From Bog-473 sp963738135 (GTDB lineage Bacteria; Actinomycetota; Acidimicrobiia; Acidimicrobiales; RAAP-2), in the NCBI GenBank assembly GCA_963738135.1, contig CAVTVK010000006.1, positions 124,001 to 188,000 on the forward strand: a stretch of 64,000 nt of DNA. The letters run 5' to 3'. Below, piece after piece: positions 47,933-55,904 of the stretch; position 1 is the first letter of the stretch; each line of letters starts with the position of its first letter. The notes below the pieces were generated by a model. That model saw only the letters and a program-made list of their open reading frames with translations, searched no databases and was not told the origin of the DNA. A program made the position numbers and the translations under genes.

Positions 47933-49601
47933 CTACTGGAGCGCGAGACGGACCGCCTGGTTGATCGCGTCGTGCAGAGCGACGTTCTGCGAACGGCCGG
48001 GTACCTTGACCCGGACGAGCGCCGGCGTCGACGCGGCCAAGGCCGACTCGAGCTGCGACACCGCCGAGACTTCGTGAACCGGCAGGCCGAATCCGCGCGC
48101 CACCGCCGCGATGTCGCTGGTGGGTGGTGTGCCGAAGAGGTCCTCGAAGACACCTGGCTCGACAGCGGTCGCCTGGGGCAGGAAGGAGAAGATCCCTCCC
48201 CCTCCGTTGTCCAGAACCACGAAGGTGCAGTCGGATACGGAAAGGTTGACGAGCCCCGAGACGTCGTGGAGGAAGGTCAGATCGCCGAGGAGCGCGATCG
48301 TCCGGGTGCCCTGCCCGTTGCCCGATGCCGCCACCCCCAGCGCGGTCGACACGACGCCGTCTATCCCGTTGACTCCTCTGTTGGCAAGCACCCGTGGTGG
48401 TAGCGGGTTGGCCTCGGCGTACCACTCCAGATCCCGGATCGGCATGGAGGCCGCGACCACGAGGGTGGCGCCGGTTTCGGCCGCGTAGCGGTGGACCATA
48501 CGAGCCACCAGCGGCTCGCTGAGGTCGGCTCCCAGGACATCGCCGATGGCCTTTTGCGCCCTTACCTCCCGCTCGGTCCACGCGTCTCGCCACTGCGGAT
48601 CGCCCGGCGCCGCAGTCGCAATGGCGGCGTCGAGCCACTGATCGACGTCGCACTGATGGAACTCGGTCGCCGCCCGCAACGGGTCGGCCCACTGGCGGAA
48701 CGGGTCGACGACGATGATCCGTGCGCCGGCGCGGGACGCGTCGGCGACGAATGTCCCCAGCGCTCGGGACAACCAGGGCATACCGAGCATCACCACGCAC
48801 TCGGGCAGTGGGGGCTGGGCCCGGACGATGGCATCAGCGGCGGCGATCGCCCCCTCCAGGCGGCTTCCAGAGAACGGGTCAGCCAGGACGGGCCAGCCCA
48901 GTCGGTCGGCCAGCACCCTGACACGGGCGGGGTCCGCTCGCCGCGACCACGGGCCTCCGGCGATGATCATGCCCCTCCCCAGCAGGGGATCTCTCAGCCT
49001 GGTGGCGGCCGGACTCGTCACCCGGTCGAAGACGACGACCTTTGGTCCTCCGCGTGCAGGAAGGGGTGACGCCGTCCCGGTCAAGGGCTCTCGGAACGCG
49101 AGATTGAGGTGCACCGGGCCCGGCCCGTCGGCCCCGTGCACGCGCTTCCTCGAAGGCACGGACCGCGAGCGGCCGCCATGACTCCTCCTGGCCCTCGGTG
49201 GCCACTCCAGGTGCATGCGCCCAGCGTGTCGCCGCGGCGAACAGGCCGTTCTGCTCGATGGACTGCGGTGCGCCGGTGTCATGCAACTCGGGCGGCCGGT
49301 CCGCAGTGCAGACGATGAGAGGCACGCCGGCGTGATGGGCCTCGACGACGGCCGGGTGCAATTCGGCAGCCGCGGTGCCGCTCGTCACGCAGATGATGGT
49401 TGGCCTCCCTGTGGCCATCGCCAACCCCAGGGCGAAGAACGCCGCACTCCGTTCGTCGAGGCGGACATGGACCCGCAGCCGCTCAGCCAGCGGCAGCGCG
49501 AGAGGCGTCGAGCGCGATCCTGCACACACGACAGCGTCGGTGACCCCGAGGCGGACCCATTCGTCCACCAAGGTTGCACTGAAGGTGGCCTGTACGCTCA
49601 T
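47933..49601 (-). CDS. menD: SEPHCHC synthase, frame broken near 49142
   Basis: ThDP enzyme of menaquinone synthesis joining isochorismate with 2-oxoglutarate. N-terminal VVCAGSRSTPLALPLAERLR, TSGTAAAELHPAVVEAHHAG and VCTADRPPELHDTGAPQSIE in one frame; after RAFEEA one surplus base near 49142 shifts to VHGADGPGPVHLNLAFREPL. The C-terminal ThDP site is LLGDLTFLHDVSGL and VLDNGGGGIFSFLPQ. Corrected length is 555 aa. ATG 49601 is only 5 nt from the divergent menH start. Confidence 0.93.
49593..49598 (+). promoter_or_regulatory. leaderless -10 of menH inside menD codons 2-3
   Basis: TACGCT, a TANNNT hexamer, followed by 8 nt and the menH GTG at 49607. The promoter lies within the 5' end of menD on the other strand, since the two start codons are only 5 nt apart. 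Confidence 0.5.
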
Positions 49602-49606
49602 GCGGC

Positions 49607-50392
49607 GTGCCACTCCATGTCGAGGTGCGCGGTTCGGGGCCGCCGCTGGTCCTGTTGCACGGCTTCACCCAGACGGGTCGTCTGTGGGGCCGCTTCGGAG
49701 ACCTGATGGCCCAGTCGTCCACGCTGGTCATGCCGGATCTTCCCGGACACGGGGACTCGGGGCAGGTGCGAGCCGACCTGCGCACGACGGCCGACCTCGT
49801 CGCGGAAGCGGTGCATTCGGAGATCGGGGAAACTCCGTATGCGCTGCTGGGTTATTCGCTCGGGGCTCGGGTGGCTCTCCATGTCGCCCTCCGTGCCGGG
49901 GCGTCTCAGCGCTGCTCCGTCTTCATCGGCGTGACCGCCGGCATTGAGGACGCCGATGCACGTGCCCGCCGACGCCAATCGGACGACGCCACGGCGGACT
50001 CCCTCGAGGCCTCGGGGGACGTCGCGCACTTCGTCGACTCCTGGTTGCGAGGGCCCCTCTTCGCACGGCTCGCATCGAATGACGCGGCGCAGCGGTCGGA
50101 ACGACTCCGCAACACTGCGGAAGGACTGGCGTCCAGCCTCCGCCTGTGCGGGACGGGCACCCAGGCTCCCCTGTGGGATCTCCTGCCGACGATCTTCCCT
50201 CCGGTCCTGGCACTCGCCGGATCGGACGACACTCGCTTCGCCTCGCACGCGCTCCGCTTGGCCCGATCGGTGCCGCGCGGCGTGGCGTCCCTGGTCCCCG
50301 GAGGCGGCCATGCTGTGCATCTGGCCCAGCCGGAACAAGCCGCCCGGATCGTTCGTCACTGGCTCGACACGGCTGGGCCGGGCTCCACGTGA
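49607..50392 (+). CDS. menH: SHCHC synthase-like alpha/beta hydrolase
   Basis: 261 aa. VLLHGFTQTGRLWGRFGDLM oxyanion strand, LLGYSLGARVALHVAL nucleophile Ser, LALAGSDDTRFA acid, and GGGHAVHLAQPE His. It removes pyruvate from SEPHCHC. Context (menD divergent, menA convergent 19 nt away) supports MenH over a generic hydrolase. Confidence 0.88.
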   Translation: MPLHVEVRGSGPPLVLLHGFTQTGRLWGRFGDLMAQSSTLVMPDLPGHGDSGQVRADLRTTADLVAEAVHSEIGETPYALLGYSLGARVALHVALRAGASQRCSVFIGVTAGIEDADARARRRQSDDATADSLEASGDVAHFVDSWLRGPLFARLASNDAAQRSERLRNTAEGLASSLRLCGTGTQAPLWDLLPTIFPPVLALAGSDDTRFASHALRLARSVPRGVASLVPGGGHAVHLAQPEQAARIVRHWLDTAGPGST

Positions 50393-50411
50393 GGGAGCGA
50401 GGGAGGGGCCC

Positions 50412-51395
50412 TCATAGGAGCAGTCCGACAGCCAGGAGCACCCCGGCGAGGATCTGCAGACGTGAGGTCGTTCCCAGCATGGGCAAGAGCGCCCGCCCCT
50501 CTTGGTCCCCGAGCGCCAGGCGCAGGGGGGCGACTGCCACCGGGAAGGCCAAGAGCGCCAGGAGCGACCACGGTCGGTAGCTCGCCAGGATCCCGAGAGA
50601 GAGCGCCGCTCCCATCAGGGTGAAGCAATACAAAAGGCCGGCCCGACGTCGCCCGAGGCGAACCGCCAGCGTCTTCTTTCCTGACTGCGTGTCGGTGCCG
50701 ATGTCGCGCAGGTTGTTGGCCTGCAACAAGGCGGCAGCCAGCAGACCCACGGGCACGCCGGCCCAGAACGCGAACCACCAGTCGTACTGGTAGGAGAACA
50801 GATGTCCGGCCAAGGAGATGACGAACGGAGCGTGCTGCACGTACGCCGACCCCGCCGTGGCCACGAGACCGAAGAAGATGAAGACGAAGAGCTCGCCGAA
50901 ACCGAGGTATCCGTAGGGTCGAGGTCCTCCGGTGTACGCCCATCCGGCGATGCCGCACACCAGGCCGAGAGGGACGAGCCACCACGTGACACGGGCCGCC
51001 AATCCGAGGCCGGCCAAGCCGGCAACGCCGAAGGCGATCAGCGCAGCGATCTTGACCTCCCGCACCGTCGCCAGCCGGCCCGCCACGAGCCGTACGGGCC
51101 CGACCCGGTGTTCGTCGGTCCCGCGCACGCCGTCGGCGTAGTCGTTGACGTAGTTCGTGCCGATCTGAATGCCGAGCGCCACGATCAACGCCAGGACGGC
51201 GTTGAGCCACGACAGTTGGCGGTCGAAGCTGGCACACACAGTTGCATGGCAGGCGCCGGAGGTCTGCGGCGTGGTGAGAACGAAACGTCCGCTCGAGAGA
51301 TAGCCCGCCGCGGTGCCGACGACGACCGGGACAATGGCGGCCGGAAGGGTGCGCGGGCGCGCGCCCGCCACCCACACCTTGAGCGGAGGGCTCAT
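50412..51395 (-). CDS. menA: 1,4-dihydroxy-2-naphthoate polyprenyltransferase
   Basis: UbiA-family integral membrane enzyme, 327 aa with about 8-9 membrane segments. First Asp motif in GTNYVNDYADGVRGTD; second in NNLRDIGTDTQSGKKTLAVR. It prenylates DHNA to demethylmenaquinone. ATG 51395 overlaps the menB stop (ATGA). Confidence 0.95.
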   Translation of the reverse strand: MSPPLKVWVAGARPRTLPAAIVPVVVGTAAGYLSSGRFVLTTPQTSGACHATVCASFDRQLSWLNAVLALIVALGIQIGTNYVNDYADGVRGTDEHRVGPVRLVAGRLATVREVKIAALIAFGVAGLAGLGLAARVTWWLVPLGLVCGIAGWAYTGGPRPYGYLGFGELFVFIFFGLVATAGSAYVQHAPFVISLAGHLFSYQYDWWFAFWAGVPVGLLAAALLQANNLRDIGTDTQSGKKTLAVRLGRRRAGLLYCFTLMGAALSLGILASYRPWSLLALLAFPVAVAPLRLALGDQEGRALLPMLGTTSRLQILAGVLLAVGLLL

Positions 51396-52282
51396 GGGCG
51401 ACGCGGGAAGCGTGAGAAGTCCGGAGCGCGGTGCTCCACGAAGGCGTTCCGGCCCTCCTGTCCCTCCTCGGTCATGTAGAAGAGCATGGTGGCGTCTCCG
51501 GCCAATTGCTGCACACCGGCCAGACCGTCGTCGGCGGCGTTCATACCTGCCTTGATCATGCGCAACGCGATCGGCGAGAGGGTCAGCATCTGGCGACACC
51601 AGGCCACGGTCTCGCGCTCGAGGTCGTCCAACGGCACCACGGTGTTCACCAGTCCCCAGTCCAGGGCCTGCTCCGCGCCGTACTGACGGCAGAGGAACCA
51701 CACCTCCTTCGCCCGCTTGAGCCCGATGGTGCGGGCCAAGATGGAGGACCCGTATCCCCCGTCGAAACTCCCGACTTTGGGCCCCGTCTGTCCGAATCGC
51801 GCGTTGTCGGCTGCAATAGAGATGTCGCAGACCAAATGCAAGATGTGGCCGCCGCCGATGGCATAGCCAGCGATCATGGCCACGACCGGCTTGGGGATGC
51901 GGCGCATCAGGATCTGAAGATCGAGGACATTGAGACGGCCGATGCCCCGCTGCGCCACTTCGTCGTCGCCGATGTAGCCGTCGTCGCCGCGGATCTTCTG
52001 GTCCCCACCGGAACAGAACGCGTCGGGACCCTCGCCGCAGAGGATGATTGCGCCAACGTCTGGGTCGTCCCGGGCCATGGTGAAGGCATCCGTCAGCTCG
52101 AAGAGCGTCTGGGGCCGGAAGGCGTTCCGCCGTTCCGGGCGGCAGATCGTCAGCTTTGCGATGCCCTCGGCGACGTCGTAGCGGATGTCCTGAAACGAGC
52201 CGCGTGACTCCCACGCAGGAGGGGGAAGGGGGCGGAGATCGTCGAGGGGATCATGGGGGCTGCCTGTGACCACGGTCTGCAC
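51392..52282 (-). CDS. menB: 1,4-dihydroxy-2-naphthoyl-CoA synthase
   Basis: Crotonase fold, 296 aa. CSGGDQKIRGDDGYIGDDEV, VAMIAGYAIGGGHILHLVCD, GSFDGGYGSSILARTIGLKR and the C-terminal EGQEGRNAFVEHRAPDFSRF are MenB signatures. GTG 52282 is preferred (GTG 52273 possible): TAGCGT ends 8 nt before it, giving a leaderless start. Its 5' end overlaps the divergent menE by about 30 nt. Confidence 0.95.
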   Translation of the reverse strand: MQTVVTGSPHDPLDDLRPLPPPAWESRGSFQDIRYDVAEGIAKLTICRPERRNAFRPQTLFELTDAFTMARDDPDVGAIILCGEGPDAFCSGGDQKIRGDDGYIGDDEVAQRGIGRLNVLDLQILMRRIPKPVVAMIAGYAIGGGHILHLVCDISIAADNARFGQTGPKVGSFDGGYGSSILARTIGLKRAKEVWFLCRQYGAEQALDWGLVNTVVPLDDLERETVAWCRQMLTLSPIALRMIKAGMNAADDGLAGVQQLAGDATMLFYMTEEGQEGRNAFVEHRAPDFSRFPRRP

Positions 52283-53467
52283 GGCGACCTACGCTACTGG
52301 CCGGTGCCTGAGCTCGTCGCACTCGACCTTCCCGGTGGCATCGGCTTTGTCGATGCTCTGCGGGCCATTTGGGACACGGGTGACGCCGCTGCACCGCTCG
52401 ATCCGCGGCTTCCGCCGATCGCGCGCCAGCTCTTGCTCGATGCGTTGCGCCCCACGCGGATCGTCGGTTCGGACGGAGACCAGCATGCGCTGACCGATGG
52501 CATCGGTGTCGAGAATGGCGACGCCTTGGTCGTGGCGACGTCGGGCACCTCGGGGCAGCCGAAGGGTGTGGTCCTCACCCATGACGCCATCAGCGCCTCG
52601 GCGGTGGCCACCTCCGCCCGCCTCGGCATTGAGGCCGATCGGCACACATGGATGGCGTGCCTCCCTCTCGCGCACATCGGCGGACTCGCCGTTGTCACCC
52701 GTTCGATCATCACTGGCACCCGCCTCGTTGTCCTGCCGGGATTCGAGGCCGAGGCCGTCGAGGCAGCGGGGCGTTCGGGTCTCGTGTCACACGTGTCCCT
52801 GGTGGCGACCGCGCTGCAGCGCCTCGATCCTTCCGTTTTCACGTGTGTCCTCCTCGGCGGAAGCAGGATCCCGGACGCGTTGCCGGCCAATGTCGTGGCG
52901 ACGTACGGCATGACCGAAACGGGCTCAGGTGTCGTCTATGACGGATGGCCGCTCGACGGGGTGGAGATATCGCTCGGTCCGTCGTCTGCTGATGTCGCCG
53001 CCGGGGGCGAGATCCTCATCCGTGCCCCCATGTTGCTGCGTTGCTACCGCGACGGAGCTGACGGGCGGGTCGTGGGACCCGACGGGGCGCGGGACTGGTT
53101 CGCCACCGGCGATTCGGGACACCTGGACGACGAGGGGAAGCTCGTCGTGTCGGGCCGCATCGCCGACGTCATCACCACAGGAGCGGAGAAGGTCTGGCCC
53201 GATGCGGTCGAACGCATCCTCATGGCGCACCCCGGCGTGGCCGAGGTTGCGGTCTGGAAGCGGCCCGACCCCGAATGGGGCGAGCGCGTCGTGGCCTGGG
53301 TCGTGCCGGTCGAGGGTGGCCCTTCACTCGACGAGCTCGGTCAGATGGTGTCTGACGGCATGGCTCCGTGGGCCGCCCCGAAGGAGCTGGTCCTCGTCGA
53401 CGACCTCCCCCGTACGGCAGCCGGCAAGGTCCGGCGGCGGGCGCTCGAGACCTTCGACTCGCCATAG
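52253..53467 (+). CDS. menE: o-succinylbenzoate-CoA ligase
   Basis: 404 aa, compact AMP-forming ligase. P-loop VVATSGTSGQPKGVVLTHDA, YGMTETGSGVVYDGWPL, DWFATGDSGHLDDEGKLVVS (ATP/hinge) and the catalytic lysine in LPRTAAGKVRRRAL. GAGGGG lies 4 nt before ATG 52253, so unlike menB it has a leader, which must arise inside menB. Shorter than most ligases but typical for actinobacterial MenE. Confidence 0.93.
   Translation: MGAACDHGLHGDLRYWPVPELVALDLPGGIGFVDALRAIWDTGDAAAPLDPRLPPIARQLLLDALRPTRIVGSDGDQHALTDGIGVENGDALVVATSGTSGQPKGVVLTHDAISASAVATSARLGIEADRHTWMACLPLAHIGGLAVVTRSIITGTRLVVLPGFEAEAVEAAGRSGLVSHVSLVATALQRLDPSVFTCVLLGGSRIPDALPANVVATYGMTETGSGVVYDGWPLDGVEISLGPSSADVAAGGEILIRAPMLLRCYRDGADGRVVGPDGARDWFATGDSGHLDDEGKLVVSGRIADVITTGAEKVWPDAVERILMAHPGVAEVAVWKRPDPEWGERVVAWVVPVEGGPSLDELGQMVSDGMAPWAAPKELVLVDDLPRTAAGKVRRRALETFDSP
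52291..52296 (-). promoter_or_regulatory. leaderless -10 of menB inside menE
   Basis: Minus strand TAGCGT (52296-52291), then 8 nt, then GTG 52282. It is identical to the aroC hexamer and lies within the first 15 codons of the divergent menE gene. Confidence 0.5.
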
Positions 53468-53471
53468 TCCC

Positions 53472-54365
53472 TCAGGCCAGCACCTCAGGGGTGCCGGCGG
53501 GCAGCCGGGCACTGAGCCGCACCAGCTTGTCGGGGTTCGTCACGGCTCGGACCCCGACGATGGCACCGTCCAGGATGTCGAGAACGAGGGCCGCCACGAC
53601 CGTGTCTCCGTCCACGAAGACGGTGGCCGGTTGCCCGTTGAGGAGGGTGGCTTGCGGGCGACCGTGCAGTCTCTTCGCCACGTTGAGCAAGAACCGAGAG
53701 CTGCGGTGGAGGCCGACCACCGGCCGCATGGCGGCGCGCACCTTACCCCCGCCGTCGGTCCAGACCACGACGTCGTCGGACAGCATGGAGAGGAGACCGG
53801 ACAAGTCCCCGGTGGCGCAAGCCACCAGGAAGCGGTCAGTCAGGGCACGACCCTGCCGCAGGTCGGCGTCGAAGCGCCGGCGCCGTTCACCGATCCGCTT
53901 GCGCGCACGCGCCCCCAGCTGGCGAGAGGCAGCCGGGGTGCGACCCAGCGAGCAGCCCACCTCCTCGAAGGAGTAGCCAAATATGTCGTGCAGCAGGTAG
54001 GCGGCGCGCTCGAGCGGCGTCAGCTCCTCGAGCAGGACGAGAAAGGCCAGCGACAGGGAGTCCGCCTGCTCGGCTGCTTCCTCGTCGACGACCACGGGCT
54101 CGGGCAGCCAGGGACCCGCATATGTCATGCGGGTGGACTGGGCAGAATCGAGTTGGTCGAGGCACAAGCGCGTCACGATCGTGACGAGATAGGCGCGGAC
54201 CGATTGCACGTCACGGTCGCTCCGTCGCAGCCAGCGGATGGAGGCGTCCTGCACGACGTCCTCCGCGTCGGCGGCACTGCCCAACATGCGGTAGGCGATG
54301 CCGAAGAGGAGCGATCGCCACTCTTCGAAGGCCGCCGCGTCCACCTCGAGGTCAGACGACGGCAT
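53472..54365 (-). CDS. ECF41-family RNA polymerase sigma factor
   Basis: 297 aa. Sigma region 2 (FEEWRSLLFGIAYRMLGSAA-DAEDVVQDASIRWLRR) and region 4 (LTPLERAAYLLHDIFGYSFE) are followed by a fused C-terminal SnoaL-like domain. ECF41 hallmarks are present: W-L-P-E-P in the linker, D-G-G-G-K and N-P-D-K-L in the C-domain, which controls the sigma without an anti-sigma factor. ATG 54365 lies 14 nt inside the CMD 3' end, so the two are cotranscribed. Confidence 0.93.
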   Translation of the reverse strand: MPSSDLEVDAAAFEEWRSLLFGIAYRMLGSAADAEDVVQDASIRWLRRSDRDVQSVRAYLVTIVTRLCLDQLDSAQSTRMTYAGPWLPEPVVVDEEAAEQADSLSLAFLVLLEELTPLERAAYLLHDIFGYSFEEVGCSLGRTPAASRQLGARARKRIGERRRRFDADLRQGRALTDRFLVACATGDLSGLLSMLSDDVVVWTDGGGKVRAAMRPVVGLHRSSRFLLNVAKRLHGRPQATLLNGQPATVFVDGDTVVAALVLDILDGAIVGVRAVTNPDKLVRLSARLPAGTPEVLA

Positions 54366-54933
54366 CCGTGTGGACGACTCGCATCGGGATGTCGCAGTCG
54401 TCCGAGAAACCCTGGCTGCGCAAGCCGAGGCCGGCATTGAAGCGGGACCGGAAGTTCTCGAGCGCTATCCACGCGGCGAGCTCGACGAACTCCGGATCAG
54501 TCAAGTGGGCCCGGATGCGGACGGCAAGCTCCTCGGAGACTTCGACCGGGCTCCGAGTCGCCAGCTCGGCGTACTCGAGCACGAGGCGCTCGCGATCGTC
54601 GAACAGCTCGCTGGTCCGCCAGCGGCCGACGGCGCGCACCTTGGCCGGGTCGATGCCATTGTGCATGCCCTCGTAATACCCGAAGTCGACGCACCAGGAG
54701 CAACCTATCTGCATCCCGGTGGCCTGCACGGCGAGCCAGCGCAGCGTTGGATCGAGCTTCTTCCAGCCGAACTGGACAGCCGTCTCGAGACTGCCCATGG
54801 CGACGAGGACGCCGGCGTGGTGCGCTGCCACCTCCATGGGCTCGACCATCCGGCCGAAGCGGTGCTTGGTGTACCTGGTGGCCAGTCGAGCGACAAGCCC
54901 CTTGGGGTTTTCCTGCAACGGGACGTGAGCCAT
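54352..54933 (-). CDS. carboxymuconolactone decarboxylase / AhpD-like protein
   Basis: 193 aa helical protein. Redox motif C-S-W-C in QATGMQIGCSWCVDFGYYEG with downstream D-x-x-x; the CMD family uses this C-x-x-C with a nearby His or Glu for peroxidase-like chemistry. It is the classical neighbour and target of ECF41 sigma factors. A consensus ECF41 promoter lies upstream. Physiological substrate unknown. Confidence 0.88.
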   Translation of the reverse strand: MAHVPLQENPKGLVARLATRYTKHRFGRMVEPMEVAAHHAGVLVAMGSLETAVQFGWKKLDPTLRWLAVQATGMQIGCSWCVDFGYYEGMHNGIDPAKVRAVGRWRTSELFDDRERLVLEYAELATRSPVEVSEELAVRIRAHLTDPEFVELAAWIALENFRSRFNAGLGLRSQGFSDDCDIPMRVVHTDAVV

Positions 54934-54993
54934 GGCTCTCCCTTCGTCTGTCCGCGCGGTCCGTCTGGGGGCGCGTCGCTTTCCTGTTGTTCA

Positions 54994-55020
54994 GACGGGA
55001 CAGGGCGGCGATGTGTGACA
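54994..55020 (-). promoter_or_regulatory. ECF41-type promoter of the CMD-sigma operon
   Basis: Minus strand TGTCACA (55020-55014), 16-nt spacer, CGTC (54997-54994): exact match to the ECF41 consensus TGTCACA-N16-CGTC. Leader to ATG 54933 is about 55 nt. The sigma gene downstream makes this a positive feedback loop. Confidence 0.88.
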
Positions 55021-55065
55021 CGGCGGAACGGGACATGCGGTGGGTCGGCCGCGAAAGCGGCGCCA

Positions 55066-55837
55066 TCAGCCCACGCCCCCGGACGGTTGTGCCGTCGTGC
55101 CCCCATCGACGACGAACGTCTGCCCGGTGATCCACGAGGCAGCGTCCGAAGCCAGGAAGAGGGCCGCAGTGGCGATGTCGTCAGGCAGGCCCAAGCGGCG
55201 CAGCGGGATGTGGGCGGCGATCCGGTCCTCGCCCTGGCCCTCCCACAGTGCGGCGGCCAGCTTCGTCTTGACCAGCCCGGGTGCCAGCGCATTGACTCGG
55301 ACGTCGGGGGCCAGCTCGAAGGACAGTTGGCGGGTGATGTGGAGCACCGCGGCCTTGGTGACGTTGTACCAGCCGATTCCGGGCTCGACACCGAGGCCCC
55401 CGATGGAGGCGACGTTGATCACCGAGCCGCAGCAGGCCCGCCTTCACGGCGGCGGCGGTCCAGACGAGGATGGCCAGCTGGTTGACCTCGAACGTCTTCT
55501 GAGCCCGGGCCACGTCAATGTCGATCATCGGCCCGAAGTACGGATTCGTGCCGGCGTTGTTGACCAGGATGTCGAGACGGCCGAAGCGGGCCAGCGTCTC
55601 CGCCACACACGACTGCGCGTCCTCGGGCTTGCCGACATGGGCTGCGGTCCAGGCCACGCGCTCCGCGGCCGCACCGCCGTCGACAAGGCCTGCCGCGGCG
55701 ATGGCCAGGTCGTCCGACTTCCGCGACGTCAGCATGACGTTGGCACCGGCCTCGGCGAAGCGGGAGGCCATGGCCAACCCGATCCCCCGGCTCGCCCCGG
55801 TGATCAGCGCCGTCCTTCCGTTGAGTTCGAGCTCCAT
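55066..55837 (-). CDS. short-chain dehydrogenase/reductase, frame broken near 55433
   Basis: 257 aa after correction. NAD(P) motif ALITGASRGIGLAMASRFAE, L-V-N-N-A-G-T, then a break after AAVKAGLL, resuming SVINVASIGGLGVEPGIGWY-NVTKAAVLHITRQL (catalytic Ser, Tyr and Lys in Y-N-V-T-K) and the C-terminal ASWITGQTFVVDGGTTA. One surplus base near 55433 explains the break. Substrate unknown. Convergent with nothing; divergent from the YyaL gene, 67 nt apart. Confidence 0.85.
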
Positions 55838-55891
55838 GGCCTGGAGCCTTGCACGATGCCGGTCGTGTGCCGCTGTCCGGGGTGGGAGCCC

Positions 55892-55897
55892 TAGCAT
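55892..55897 (+). promoter_or_regulatory. leaderless -10 of the YyaL gene
   Basis: TAGCAT followed by 7 nt and GTG 55905. No Shine-Dalgarno sequence is seen before the GTG. Confidence 0.45.
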
Positions 55898-55904
55898 CGC
55901 TCCC

